Source: Ailanthus altissimus (taxonomy: Eukaryota; Streptophyta; Magnoliopsida; Sapindales; Simaroubaceae). From it: a stretch of DNA of 64,000 nucleotides. Position numbers and translations under genes: made by a program. Below, piece by piece: positions 24,701-37,539 of the stretch; the stretch's first letter is position 1; each line of letters begins with the position of its first letter. The notes beneath the pieces were generated by a model. That model saw nothing but the letters and a program-made list of their open reading frames with translations, did no database searches and had not been told where the DNA came from. The DNA lies in assembly GCA_946807835.1 (NCBI GenBank), contig OX327706.1, positions 23,487,001 to 23,551,000 on the forward strand, read 5' to 3'.

Positions 24701-25904
24701 TCGGCAAGCCTTGGCGACTTTTGCTCTAAATCTCTTTATTTCATATTCGATCATTTTGTAAATCAAACATATGAAACTAATAAATCAAAAAATTGTTCCT
24801 TTACAATGCAAAAAAAAAAACAGAAAAGCAAAGGAGTTATAGAGATGAGAAGTTGATGCAATTCTTCTTCTTGTATGACAACGCGACAATGCTGCTGTCA
24901 TTATCTTCACGTTCTTTATCATGCAAATAATTCAATGTTAAAGCCAAAATTCGAGCACATGGCTATGTACATCTTTACCTCATTAGAAATCCTAGACCAA
25001 ACTTAGGTTTCCCCATAGATAGAAGTTTAAATTGGAATTGCATCCATTTGCCTTTCCACTTCTACTATTAACTCAATTACTTGTAGCTTAATAATGGGTT
25101 CTATATAAAGTAAAACAAATTGACGGGGTATGTCATATGTGAGCTCATCCCTGTTTATTTTTTGAAAGTGAATCTCGCTTCTCAGTGATACTTTTTATTA
25201 TCTATCGATTTGTTATCAACTTTTCGTAGGGTCTAGAATTTGATTTCTTATGATAAGAGTCATCGGCATGATGAAGAAGAAGAGATAATGAATTTTCTGT
25301 TTTCAAAGATTAACCAAACAGTGGTGGCCCAGCAGCTAGCACGACAATTTTGAAGAGGGGAAAGGACCAACTATTAAGTATTCGATCGGGTACTGTGCAT
25401 TCCCAGGCCCATCTGGTAGTTAGGATTGCTTTTCAGATTAATTGCCCGGCAAGCAATCAATCACCCACAAATCAATAGCAATTCAATACGCAAGGGAAAA
25501 TTAAAATGTACAGGCGTCAGGCAATTTAAATGCGGGCTTCAAGGCAAAGTCAACAGTAGTAATTAGACAAGGAACACAAGTACTAATCTTAGAGGTGTAC
25601 ACGAGCAATTGTTCTTGTCACCAATATTAAGTGTCGGGTTTCATTTCCTCCGTATATATGTTGGCCTTTCTTTGGATTACAACTACATGCCAATGAATAC
25701 CAAAATATGTACAGAACCTAAACCAAATAGGGATGACAAGGATTTTTTCATCCGCGATATCATGTTCACACACATAATATCATTATAATCACTAAAGTGC
25801 CTAACCCTAATGGCTTAGGTGACTACAAACTAATAATATGTTGCATTGATCTTTTTTGTTATTTGTTTTTGTTATGGATTATTTAAGTAAGACTTTTAGT
25901 TGCA
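21722..25904. other. Long intergenic region, no gene recognised
   Basis: AT-rich with a somewhat less biased section about 22650-25600. Short open frames here show no known domain. A possible tRNA-derived fragment near 24255-24332 is listed separately. Confidence 0.45.
24255..24332 (+). repeat. Possible tRNA-derived (SINE-like) fragment
   Basis: A TAGTCCAATGATAAAAAAGC stretch resembles a pol III A-box region and AGGTTCAATTCC about 40 bp downstream resembles a B-box. The flanks do not pair as a tRNA acceptor stem, so it is not an intact tRNA gene. It could be a SINE or tRNA-like remnant, or chance. Confidence 0.25.
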
Positions 25905-27772
25905 TTTTGAAACAAATTTTTTTTTTTATAAAAGATGCAAAATATTGAAGTTAAACCATTTGATTTTTATTGATGATTTGTTCCTTTTCTCTTATGACAA
26001 TACCATTTCAGTTAGCTAATTTAACATCTTAGAAGACTTCTACAAGACATTGGACTTACGATTAAATGTGAGCAAAAGCTTTATATTCTTTGAATATGTT
26101 CTTGACCACACTAATAAGGTTATTTTATATCTAACTCAATTTTGGCATGGAGTGCTATCAGTTAAATATCTTAGTGTCCTCTTAATCTTTGGGAGACTCA
26201 AGAAAAAACATTATCAAGATTTAATTAGTAAGATGACAACAAAAAATTTTAATTGAGTGGTTAAGAGACTATTATATACAGAGCGTCTTCAATTACTTAA
26301 TTATTTTTTAATGAGTATGCATATTTATTGATGCTCTATTTTTATCATCCTAAAGATAATTATCTAAGAAGTGGAAGGTATATGTAGGAAGTTCCTATGT
26401 CATGGTCATGATTCTCAAAAGAAAAAAAATGGCTTAATCACATGGTCTCAAGTTTGCAAGCACAAAAGTGAAGAGGGGTTAGGCATGAAATTCATATATA
26501 CTTGAAATCAAGCAACAATGATTAAACATATATTGAAGCTTTTGGCAGTTAAATCCCTTTATAGGCTCGATGGGTGATTGATAACAAAATTAATGTCATG
26601 GTCATGATTCTCAGAAGAAAAAAAATGACTTAATCACATGGTCTCAAGTTTGCAAGCACAAAAGTAAAGAGGGGTTAAGTATGAAATTCATATATACTTG
26701 GAATCAAGCAACAATGATTAAACATATATTGAAGTTTTTGGCAGTTAAATCCCTTTATAGGCTCGATGGGTGATTGATAACAAATTTAAAAGATTGAGTT
26801 TTTGAGGTATCACAAAATTAATGGATTGCAGTTGGGTATGGCAGAATCTTATGCAACGTAAAAATCAGGCAAAATAGCTAATTGGCTATGAATTGAAAAA
26901 AGGTTTTAATTTTTTCTTTTGGTATGATCCATGATTACAGAATATTTCAATATTAAACAAATTTTCTCGTATAAATTTTGGGAACTTTGATATTCCACGT
27001 TATGCAAAAGTTAGAAACCTCTAGCGTAATGAGGTGTAAAATCTGTCGGATTTGATGGATGTGCACACTGCTTAAACTTGAAAATTTATTCGCTCCAACC
27101 TCTCCATTGCTTCTAGTGATGATAAGATAATTTGTACTGGTTGCTTTAATAGACAATTCTCTATTGATAATGCATATAAAAATTTATCAGGAATATTAAA
27201 GAATAGATTATTTACAAAAAGTAAATTGATAAAATGAAGTATTGTTCTTAATTCAAACTATTCATTGTTGTTCTTAATTCAAACTATTCATTGTGTGAAA
27301 GTGACATTGAAACAGTATAATATTTATTTTTTGATTGAACATTTATTAGTAGTGTTTGGCAAAGGGTTTGAGTAGTTTGTCAAATTCAGAGACGTTCTAT
27401 CACTTGGCAAATAAAAATATCTTATTTTTATAAAAAAAAATTAAAAATAAATCTTTTTTTAACAAGATCGGAAGGATTGCTTTTGGTACTTTTATCTATT
27501 GTATAGACATAAATGAAACTAAGTAATGATCTAATATAAATCTCCTAATATTCATAATGTCTTTCAATACATTATTAAATATGCTTTATAGATTAAATAT
27601 TTGAGTGCTTGACAATCATTGAAAAAATATTATAACTAAGTGATAAAACTTAATTCTTGTTTTTATTATTTTACTTTTTGTTTGTGTTCTTGGCTATGTA
27701 TCCATCTATATTTAGCTGAATTTGGCAATAAAATTATCTTTATTTACTTAAAAAAAAACAACAACAATTGAC
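25905..27772 (+). mobile_element. 5'-truncated L1-type LINE remnant (plus strand)
   Basis: The plus strand starts in the reverse transcriptase with LIFIDDLFLFSYDN (catalytic F-x-D-D box, about 25958-26000). LDLRLNVSKSFIFF, LSVKYLSVLLIFGRLKKK and LQDLISKMT-like segments follow. A second block reads KFIYTWNQATMIKHILKFLAVKSLYRLDG. A zinc-finger-like CDSDIETV-YLFFDCTFISSVWQRV segment lies near 27300. The element ends with LAIKLSLFT and a poly(A)-rich tail at about 27749-27772. Stops and frameshifts throughout make it a pseudogene. PVKYLGVLLIF-type and TWNQA-type segments are shared with the minus-strand LINE at 8848-10440, so both belong to one family. Both are truncated at nearly the same RT position. 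Confidence 0.88.
26397..26788 (+). repeat. 196-bp tandem duplication inside the LINE
   Basis: Units 26397-26592 and 26593-26788 lie head to tail and differ at about eight positions. Both encode the same RT-tail segment (WNQAT/WNQAN-like), so the duplication arose within this LINE copy or in its parent. Confidence 0.92.
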
Positions 27773-30616
27773 ATAGTTAGATCGTCTTGCTTCTGACGGT
27801 GTCGGTGAATCTTGGTGAAAATGATAAGGACGAGGGGAAGACGTACACACAAGTTCATATTGGCAAGTGGGGTTCTTAGAACTACGCTGATAAAATAATG
27901 CAACAATTTACTCATTTTTTTTACTGTCACAAAACATAACTGTTTGTTCATTCTGAAAGTTCACACAGATCCATAAAATGACTAGAGTATCCACGATCCA
28001 TATAGAAATTTGAGATGACAAAATAACCTGTCAATTCATCTACCCCTAGAGCCCAACTTTATAAAAAAAAAATTGATGAAATTAAAAGCAGATTTAAGAT
28101 GAATTTAATATATAAAATTAAAATTATTAGGAGAGTATGAATTGAATAAAAAATCTGCATATACCCCTAGTAAGTATTCACAGATATTTTTTATTTTAGT
28201 TTATTCTATAGTGTGCTTATGCAAGTAAATTTTGTCTTTTTTTTTCCTTTAAGTTAATATGATAGCATTATTTTTTTTACCACAGCAATTGAAATTAATA
28301 TTTTTCTTTTTACTAAAATGAAGAAAGAAAATAACATACATTTTTGTTTTTATGGTAATTAAAATTTTACTTTTATATGGTAAAGTGTTATCTTTGAATT
28401 GAACTCACTTAGCATTTTAATGTAAAATCTGAACTAGTTCTTCCCTTGCAGTTATAAGCATAAACTATAAAATATTAAGTTCTTTTCTTTGTAAATTTCA
28501 CATAGAATAATATTTTTAGGAATATATGATATTGATTAATATGTTTTATAAATTTTATTTAAAATTAAAGTTATCATTTTGTATTTTTTATACTAATTTT
28601 ATAACTTTTTAAAAATTCACAAGTAACCTTCTACAAATTTGAGTAAATTTTATAATAAAATTTTAAATTTGTAATGAATTTGATATTTTAATTTAAAGCG
28701 AATACGGACATATATATTTAGAAGTACTGTTCTAAACTGGATCTACTGTCATCTCTCAACCACATCCTCCCATGAAAAATAGCTTGTGCAGAAAAAAGAA
28801 TGTTTGCATTTTAATATCATCAATTCATGGAAAGAGGATCAGTGTAATTTCACAGAACCATGATAATGTTACTAAAAATCTGCAGAAAATGAAATCAAAT
28901 GCCCTATAGAATAACACCGGGCACTACTTCAATGACATTTAAGGGAGCTTATCTTAAAATCAGTTATGTTGTTCACTACTTGGAAAACGAAACAGACATC
29001 ATGCCTGTTGGATTGTTCATCCATGTCCGTAATTGATGTCACAACCAAGTCCTGTGTCATTCCATCCCTTGAACAAAACAAGAATGAAAAAGCAGAACAA
29101 GACAAAAAAGTCCCAAGGGGAACATGCAAAAACAATCATTGCAAAATTATTGCCAATTGAAAAGCATATATCACAAAGAGTTAAATTTTTAACAGTTTCA
29201 CCATCTACCTAAAACAAAAATGGGAAGATCAAGTACTAGATTGAAAGAATCTAACTTCAAGTTAGATGGTTGCTATCTTTTCATATCACTAATATCAAAT
29301 GTTAAACCAACTTATGCACAAATTGATTACACTACGCATCTAACTTCAACAAGACTTGTATACCCATTCCGTTTGTCCAGCACCTAAATCAAGATCTTCA
29401 ATTCTTGAACACTAAATGTTGAAATCTGAGACTTTAAGTACCCATCTCGCCTGTACAAAACTTTACATTTTCACCACATATACCTGGAGGATTTTCCCTT
29501 TCCGAGTTCAACACTTCCAATTACACACACCTCAAAACTTGAGACTAATTGCTGAAAAAGAGTAAAGCATAAAACTTGAAACTAATTGCTGAAAGAGTGA
29601 ACCATCAGATGTGCTAGTCAAACCAACATGAAAGACAAAATAAAAATAAAATATTCTAGCAAAAGCCATCTACAGTTGTAAGTAGAACAACTCGGTGAAG
29701 CACTTGCATAAACATAAATGTTGGTATCCCAACTGATCAAAAAACTTGACTTATCACTCCAAGAAATTTTATAAGTCAAGTTTTTTGATAAATTTTATAA
29801 ATTTTTAAACTTGACTTATAAGATTTCTCACTAGACACTAGAAGGGGAAGAAAGGTCATCGATTGTTAAGACAAATATTGGGGCCATTGATACTAAGAGC
29901 TGTTTCATCTACCATCAACATATCACTCCAAGAAATTTTATCCCGCAGTTTGAAAATTGCAAAATGATGGCAGTATGTAGAAGATAGTTAACAGGCCTCT
30001 CCTTGTTGAAGCTGACTGGAGTAGCAGCCAGGCTAACATAGCCAATCAAGGTGCCATAAAAATATTTTATATTCCCATCCTCCATCTCACATCCCTCCTA
30101 ATCCCGACATCAGAACTAATGGTAATGGAAAAAAAAATAGCAAAGCAACAAGCTAAGAAAGGAGGCTACAACAAGTTTTTCTTTCAAGTGGATTCAATTT
30201 GCTTACACATATGAAAAACATATCAAAGAAGGTAATATCTAAATCTTGTGTCAACTTAAAAAATTAAAATGGCAGTAGATGTGTCATGTGTTTGCTGCAA
30301 ATAAACATGATAAATCAAGTATTAACAAAAACTAATAACCATAAAAATATGTAGAAAATCTTTTAGAGGCTGCAGCGAAGGAACTTTGAGAAAGAAAGGC
30401 TTCTGAGGTAATAAACAAACATGCAAGAGAAATTTGTTTTTTGGGGGAAACAAATACAGAAACTTTTAAAAACCTAAGATGCCAATGACAGTATCATATG
30501 AATAATTTTTTCTCAAGCACAAAGAGTAGTCACCAGAATAGCTAGTGTATTTACAAACATTGAAGATGACAGCTCAAAATAACCAATACAAGTTTGAGTT
30601 GAAACAGCAAATTTAT
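27773..30616. other. Intergenic region, may include RMA 3' UTR
   Basis: AT-rich to about 28700, then less biased DNA up to the RING gene on the minus strand. The final part should hold its 3' UTR; an AATAAA occurs on the minus strand immediately after the stop codon. There is a 38-bp spaced imperfect tandem repeat near 29533-29600 (ACTTGAGACTAATTGCTGAA). No protein-coding gene recognised. Confidence 0.45.
29736..29789. repeat. 19-bp perfect inverted repeat (stem-loop)
   Basis: ATCAAAAAACTTGACTTAT (29736-29754) is followed after 16 bp by its exact reverse complement (29771-29789). The loop carries ATCACTCCAAGAAATTTT. That sequence recurs in direct orientation at about 29924-29942. Confidence 0.85.
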
Positions 30617-31288
30617 TTACCAACAAAGCAGAGCAAGGATCACAAAGAAACCAATGAACAAAAGAAGATTTTTCAAAACATTGTCAGCCTGCTGCCCTCG
30701 AGTTGGCTGCGGAAACCCACGATCCTGGCCACCCTGAAACGTATTGAAGCCATAGGGAAAACCAGTGGTCGTTCCATAAACTGTAGCATCTGGGAACCCA
30801 TGAAAATGAACATTGAACAATGAAGGCAATAGGCCACCAAAACCCATAGTAAAGTTGCCAATCCTTGCAGTTGCCATTGGCATAAATCCCCCAACTAATC
30901 CAAATCCCAAATTAGCAAAATTACTGGTTTCTGGGGGTGGAGCTGCTGTTTCAGGTCTTTGCCCAGCAGGACGGCGTGGAATTTCCATCCCTGGGTAAGA
31001 TTTTGATCGCGGGTCGGTCTGGGTTTTGCCTCTACCATAAAGAGGAACCAGTTTCTCCTCTTGTATGACCGCCTTGCAAAGGGGGCATTCCTGGGAATGC
31101 GAGTGATGGTGAAGCCATCTGTAAAGACAAGGCCAACAAAAGAGGTGGCCACAGAGGGTGACAATCGGGTCTTGGGCCAATTCAAAGCAGATATTGCATT
31201 CAAAATCACCCGCATCATTGGAACCATTACTCGAGCAAGACCGGTTCTGAGACGGTATGCTTGTTGATTCCTCAAATCCACTTGCCAT
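30617..31288 (-). CDS. RMA-type RING-finger E3 ubiquitin ligase, membrane-anchored
   Basis: A 223-residue protein with one coding exon. A C3HC4 RING occupies residues 31-71: C31, C34, C46, H48, C51, C54, C68, C71, within CNICFELAQDP, LCGHLFCWPCLYRWL and CPLCK. Downstream are the conserved VPLYGRG segment (81-87), a Pro- and Gly/Phe-rich middle and a C-terminal transmembrane anchor (about 205-222). RING, then VPLYGRG, then a tail anchor is the layout of plant RMA and animal RNF5/RNF185 proteins. These are ER-membrane ligases that act with E2 enzymes in ER-associated degradation. That role is by family; the substrate is unknown. The start is the first ATG after a predicted 3' splice site at 31310. 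It is shorter than some RMAs but complete. Confidence 0.93.
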   Translation of the reverse strand: MASGFEESTSIPSQNRSCSSNGSNDAGDFECNICFELAQDPIVTLCGHLFCWPCLYRWLHHHSHSQECPLCKAVIQEEKLVPLYGRGKTQTDPRSKSYPGMEIPRRPAGQRPETAAPPPETSNFANLGFGLVGGFMPMATARIGNFTMGFGGLLPSLFNVHFHGFPDATVYGTTTGFPYGFNTFQGGQDRGFPQPTRGQQADNVLKNLLLFIGFFVILALLCW

Positions 31289-31310
31289 CTCTTAACCAAA
31301 ATGCAACCCC

Positions 31311-31709
31311 CTACAATCATATAAATCATCAGTCAAACTCTAAACAAGTCATATGCTGAACAACTCTACAACACGACTAGATTCATGATAAACAAGAATA
31401 ACAGCATATCAAAAAAAAAAAAAATTTACCCTTTCTAAGATTAATCCATAAACCAGCAATCATTCACTAAAAAAAAATATCAGTCTAGTGACATCAAATT
31501 CACCAACTTCATTCAATTAAACAATGTTCAAATCAATGGAAGTTACCATCACTTTACCCTAAAATCTTAACAACAGCAATTTCAAAAAGAATTTGTTTGA
31601 CAAGAACACAAATTTCGATCATCCTACACAAAACCCAGAATGGCAATTCAATAGCAGATCATAGTAAAACAAATAGAATCTTAAATTTCTAAGCAAATCC
31701 CGTCCGAAA

Positions 31710-31751
<42 letters not shown>

Positions 31752-31781
31752 GATTGTTAACATAAGGCGAAGAAAACTGAC
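31311..31781 (-). other. Predicted 5' UTR intron of the RMA-type gene
   Basis: On the minus strand a donor CTG/GTCAGT lies at 31782/31781 and an acceptor TTGTAG/GGGG at 31311/31310, 22 nt before the ATG. That gives a 471-bp intron and a short non-coding first exon upstream of 31782. It is inferred from splice consensus only. A TA microsatellite lies inside it. Confidence 0.5.
31711..31747. repeat. (TA)n microsatellite in the RMA intron
   Basis: A dinucleotide tract of about 36 bp, inside the predicted 5' UTR intron and close to its donor site. Confidence 0.95.
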
Positions 31782-34321
31782 CAGGTGATCGAGAGAAAAG
31801 CTTGATCGGCGAATCCCCAATTTAGAGAAGTACGGAAGATGGGTAATTTATGATAATGCCGAACGCAAACTGGAACTCAAATATACTGCTTTGGAAGATT
31901 CCAGGTTGTTCTTATATTGCAAGTTAAAAAAAGTCATCGTGTTCGGTTTTTGACTTTTAACAGTTCTGGTATTTTGTCACATAATCGTGCGTCCCTCAAA
32001 TCGCTGAAGGAATGTTAAGGGGCCACCAACCGTTTGATCTACGGCCTACCAACTACATTACGCCGATCTGATGGGCCTACTCGTTCGGGCTTCCAAATAG
32101 ATTGGACTGGTTTTCACATGATCCAGTCTAATTGAGATTTAAACAAAACGAGTATTTCTATTTGACCCCCTCTGTAAGTCTCACCAACCCCAATCTAACA
32201 TTGTTATTTGAATTCCAATTTTATCCTCAAGTAAAATTATCAATGAAGTTCTAAGCATACCACATGTATTTATATCATAAACAATAATAGGCGTTAAGTC
32301 TGCTATGTCAACATTGTTGGGCCTAAGCATTTGGGCCTGTTTCAGCCGAAAATAGGGCTTAAATATTTGCTTAAACGAAAGAATAAATTGGGCTGAGGTT
32401 AGATTTTGTTTTCAAACACAACAAACTTTTGAGTTGTTGTTTTCAGGATTAATTTTGTTCAAACAAGAAGCAAACGAGCAGATAGGAAAAATAAATTCCT
32501 TGGAAAATATATATCTTTCTTTAAAAGTTAATTGAATAGATCTCTTTCACCAGCTGATTTAAGACTTCAAGTTGGTGTAAAGACTTGAAAGTTATAGTTT
32601 ACAACTTCAATTTAAAATTTTAAATTGATAAGTAAAAGTTTAATATTAGTATTAAAAATAAATTTTTAATAATTTTTTTTATGTTAAACGTAAATTTTAA
32701 TAGATTTGAATCAAATAAATTTTTTCGTCTAATCAACTAAAAATAAAAAAAATCTTTAATAATTACGTGAAACGTAAATCATAATAGGTTTGAATCAAGT
32801 AGATTCGTCGTCTCATAAATTAGAAAAAAAATTAACTAAAAATAAATATATAAGGATTTGAACTTAATATCTGAACTCTAATACCATATTAATTTATCAT
32901 TCAACTTAAAATTTTAAATTAATAAATAAAAATTTAATATTAATATTTTTGACAAATTTTTAATAAAAATCATTTTATTAAGCAAATTTGGCACAAAAAT
33001 ATAATTCATTTGGCAGGTAAGTCAAAGGGGGCACTTTGTACTGAGAATTTGTTGTGCAATGTAAGTTCAATTTAACTTGTTGATTTTAATAAGTAATACT
33101 CAAAAAATTCAAAGTGCATGCATGGTAGGTGTTTTGATAAAACAATTAAAGCAATTTTGGCTTCAACCAAAACATAATAATTAAAATGGATGCACTCCTA
33201 ATAAAGGGATAACCAATGCACTCCTGATGTGATGGCCCTTGAAAAAAGCTTACTCTGCCAAATGAACGAAGAAACAATTAATAATATGACAAAATAATAA
33301 TTGCAGCAGCAACTCCCAATGCAACTTGATTTTAAATCACGGATTTTTATAGTGCTTTTGGCTCATTTTCGCAAAATTTTTTTTTTTTTAATCCTGAATG
33401 TCAATGTCGTCGTGGCCATCTTAAAACTTAAAAGGAATTCATGGTGCTAATTATCGTGGTTTCCTTTGTTTTTTTTTTTAAAGTTTTTTTCTCTCTTTTT
33501 TAATTTTGTAAAAAAAAAAAAAATTTTATAAATTGAAGCTTTGTCTGCACATGTCCGTACATTAACTAAACTCTGGCCATGAATCCTCAACAGCCATACA
33601 AAGGATAAAGTTATAAAATATAGGGTAAAATTGTAATAATATTAAATTTATAAATTTATATCTCTCAAATTTTTTTCTTATCTTTCATTTAACCTAGCAA
33701 TTGAAAAGTGATTCCTTTATCAAATTTTAGTAATAATGACATTCTTTTTTTTTTATCATAATTTTACTATTTACATATTTATTTTTATATCCATACATAT
33801 ATTTTAATAATTACAGATTATTTAATTTAATATTTATTTTATATTTTATATTTTTGTACGTTATGTCACTCGAATTTATATTTAAAATAAGTACTTTTTT
33901 TAGTTTTATTTCTTCTTATAACTATTGATTTGATTTTGTAATGAGTCTATTTTATAATAATGTAGAATAAGTTTATATAAAATTCGTTTTATTATAATAG
34001 TCAGTTGCTTGTGTTAAAATTTTTTATGATTAATCTAATCTTATTCTTAGTTAAAAAGATCCATTGTTAAAATAGATAATTAAAAAGAAATAAAAATAAT
34101 ATGTTAACGTATGTACATATATATAAATAGTATTATTTATATAAATATTTATGCATAAAAATTTTCATTGTGTATCAATAAGATTACATTGACAGATGTT
34201 ATAATAATTGTAGTTGAAAATCATTAATCTTTATATCTTTTTATTATATTAAACAAATTGTCCAAAAAAAGTAATAATAATGTGTTTTTGAAGACTAATT
34301 GCAAGAGTCCTTAAACAACTA

Positions 34322-34409
34322 ACTGCTCATAGTCACGGGCGTCATAATCACAATGTGTTTCCACTACTGCTCATAATCGCGGGCGTCATAATCACAATGG
34401 TTTCTCCTT
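34322..34409. repeat. 44-bp tandem duplication
   Basis: Two head-to-tail copies of a unit with CGGGCGTCATAATCACAATG, starting at 34322 and 34366, with few differences. Confidence 0.85.
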
Positions 34410-35436
34410 TTCCAACCAAGCTAGTAAAAGGAAATGCAATCTTGTTCAAAAACAACAATTAATTTCATGTGATTAATGGAGCGTGAAGAATGGGCAGCTA
34501 GCTCAAATTAGAGACAAATATTTCATGCGAATATATAATTTTATTCCTAGATGTCTATTTGTGTTACAATTAATTCATATAATATAAAACATCTATTTGT
34601 GAATAACGTGTGGTGAATATCTGACAGCTACACCACGAAGAAATGAAACTAGCTATTTCATTTGTTAATTAATTAATTAGTAAACAGATTTGATTTTGGA
34701 AAAGTAGGGCTCGGTTACAAATACAATCCAAGATTTTCAACTCTTTTTATCTTTATGGGAAGATATATAAAAGCCCTTCCATCATCAACTTGATTTCGTA
34801 GGTTCATTGACAATTCCCCACATGCCAAATTTCGGTATATTTCTCCAAAGATTCCTGAGAGATGCAATTCCTGATCCTGATCCACATTTCAAGCCAAAAA
34901 TAAATAACTTCTCCGACATTTTCAGAAATCAATATTGAAGAAAAGCATACTTTGTGGAGAACGGAAGTTAAATAGGTCTAGAAGAATTAAAACTTGCAAT
35001 CAATATGTCAATTTGTAATTTAATATGAAATGAGTGAGCCCCTGCTTGGCAACTACTTCTTTGATCAAATCTGCAACACCTAATAATACAACTAGTGTAA
35101 CACTAGAGATTTAACATTCTTGAAGTCATACATAGTAAAGTTGAGACGAAATGATTAAGTTATATATATAAAGTCTCATCTCAATTAATACGAGACTTTT
35201 TAAAAATTTAAGTTGATATCGAGACTCAAACTCAGATAAAATCATACTTTATCAAATGAGTAAATGATTTAACTAAGCTTATAACAACTTTATAATTCAA
35301 ATATAGTTACTACTTAATCGAGTTTGTAACAATTATCAGATAAATTAACCTACATAATTAAGCTTATAATAGCCTTATAATTTAGATATGGTTGCTTCTT
35401 AATTGAGCTTATAACAGCGTTATAATTCAAATATAG

Positions 35437-35568
35437 ATTCAATTTCTAATTGTCCACATTGAAAATGATGTAACACAATAATTTGTCATAATTCAGATAC
35501 AAATTCAATTTCTAATTGTCCTCTTTGAAAATAATGTAACACAATAACTTGTAACTGTATAACCATGA
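35437..35568. repeat. 66-bp tandem duplication
   Basis: Units starting ATTCAATTTCTAATTGTCC at 35437 and 35503. A more diverged array of about 60-bp units (AAGCTTATAA...TTATAATTCAAATATAG) lies just upstream from about 35275. Confidence 0.8.
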
Positions 35569-36478
35569 TGTCACGAGGCAATGATACATATATACATTTT
35601 TTCTTCTGGGTCAGTTAGATAGGCAATGCAAGATAAACTTTAAATGGTTAAAAACTAATTAATATTTGAAATGTGCATAAAATAATCAACTTAATATGGT
35701 GTGTATATATAAAATTTGTGAAAGGAGATGCTCACCATAAATTAATTATAAAGATTTTCTTACCGACTCCGTCTTAATTAATTGAACAAATAAAGGATTT
35801 GGTAGTGTGTTAGTGTTCTATGTGAATGTGATAGCTAATTGCTTGACGCCGGGTTAGCATGGTTTTAAATAAAAGACTCTTTGTTATAATATTTATGGAC
35901 GGTGAGTGAGTGCTTATATATATATATATATTATTACTCACATGTAAGTTGAACGAAATTAAATTTATAAATAGGATATATGTTTACGACATGTATGAGG
36001 CGAAATTGCAAATAATAAATCAGGATTAATTGTAACTGTTTAATATTTATGTTGTTAAATAATCCATCTCATTTTGGTGACTTCAAATTTAAAAGGCTCG
36101 CGAGAAATGAGATAGCCTTGATTGTCTTTTTGGAGAGATGCCCTTTCTTTTAATTCACTCAGAATAATGAATATGAAGCAGGGAATGGGACCATGGCCAT
36201 TGCAGCAGATATTCATTTTTAAATAAATTTGTGTACTGAGCTTGTTCTTTCGTGGCTTCAGAAATAGACACCCACCGATAGGATTATGAAGTCGCGTTTG
36301 TCACTTCAGTCTCAGTGCAACGTCAAATCAAAGAATGGCGTTGCGATTGTATCTATGCATTATTAACACTCAGGAAAAAAAACTTTGTTTTTATTATTAC
36401 TATTGTGAATTGCCATTGTGTTAATATTTATGAGTTTGGGATTAGATTACAATTACACATGGAAGACAATGTTACAGC

Positions 36479-37460
36479 TTTTTTTTTTATTTTTTATTTT
36501 TTTTTAAGAAGCTCATTTTCATTAAAGAATTTAAATAAAATACATATTAAGATTTTTGATACAATTATCAAAGCAGTTAATAAGACCTTAAGATATGGTT
36601 ATACGAGTGTTTGATCCTAATTTTTTACTATCAAGAAAAATAATAATATTTTTATTCAAAAAATTCTTTAAAAAAAAAAAAAATAATACAATTGGAATAA
36701 CTCAAGAATAAAATAATAACACTTTAAGATATGTTTATATACTGATAAATGTTTGATCTTAATTTTTTATTATTAAGAGAAATAATAATATTTTTATTTA
36801 AGAATTTTTTTAAAAAAAAATATAACTCAAATAACTCAGAATAAAAAAAACAATCCTCACGCAAAAAGAGAAAATACAAACTCAACTAAAAACAATTGAA
36901 ATAGAATATATAACTAATACCAAAACAGTTTGAGAAATCTCAAAAATCAACCATCAAATAAGCTCAAAATTGCACTGAAGAACAACTTGATTTTGGTGTT
37001 GCTAAGAATATCTCATATAGTCAAAAAAGGTTAGTGGCTACTAACCCTGCGACGGAGAAGAATTGTGATTGGGTCAATGAGCTAGTCAACTATAGATCAT
37101 GAGCTGCATCACTCTAGCAAGATCCAGGTAACCTTGGCAACTAACAATCTTCATGAATGAACGACTGTCGACTAAGCACCAGACAAGACGACAAGCAAAA
37201 AGAAGCATGATTGGCGAGGCTCGTCGAAAAGCACACCGATAGAGAAAAAACTTACCATGGCTTGCCGGAGAGAGGGAATGGCAGTGGTGGTTGGAGAATT
37301 TGCTCAACTGGAGCCAGTTTGGCTCTAACAGGGGACCGCAGCTGCTCCAAGGGGCCTCTCAACTGTTTGCTAGCCAAAAAAGTCAGAGAGACAAATAAAA
37401 ACTTGGACAAAAACCCTCAAACCAAAAAACTAATCCAATTTCAGCATAATCTAAACCTAT
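36479..37460 (-). mobile_element. Unclassified poly(A) retroposon, copy 1
   Basis: In minus orientation it ends in an A-rich tail (the T-tract at 36479-36505 on the plus strand). It shares several blocks with a second copy at 57968-58720, including TAACCCTG-GACGGAGAAG, CAACTATAGATCATG and AGGCTCGTCG-type motifs. A 136-bp internal tandem duplication (units from 36590 and 36726) is present only here. Frames near 37100-37460 are open but not recognised. A LINE or SINE 3' fragment is the likely class. Confidence 0.6.
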
Positions 37461-37539
37461 AAGAAGAGGTGTTGTGGATATCACGCCATGCACTTCAATT
37501 GAACACTCCAATGGCATCAACTAAGCCACAACCTTGATA

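Larger units (their letters stand above)
31783..36478. other. RMA upstream region and intergenic repeats
   Basis: After the first RMA exon and promoter (to about 32050) this is AT-rich repeat debris. On the minus strand ATGGTATTAGAGTTCAGA near 32880 resembles a tRNA-Met primer-binding site of an LTR retrotransposon. It sits between two ~75-bp direct repeats (about 32608-32685 and 32903-32975). No gene recognised. Confidence 0.45.

Noticed and set aside
30895..31329. 144-codon minus-strand frame overlapping the RING gene
   Set aside because: It is a shifted frame of the RMA coding exon; the RING cysteines lie in the other frame.
37086..37462. Two opposing frames near 37.1-37.5 kb as genes
   Set aside because: They lie inside a repeat that has a second copy at 58 kb in which the frames are not kept.
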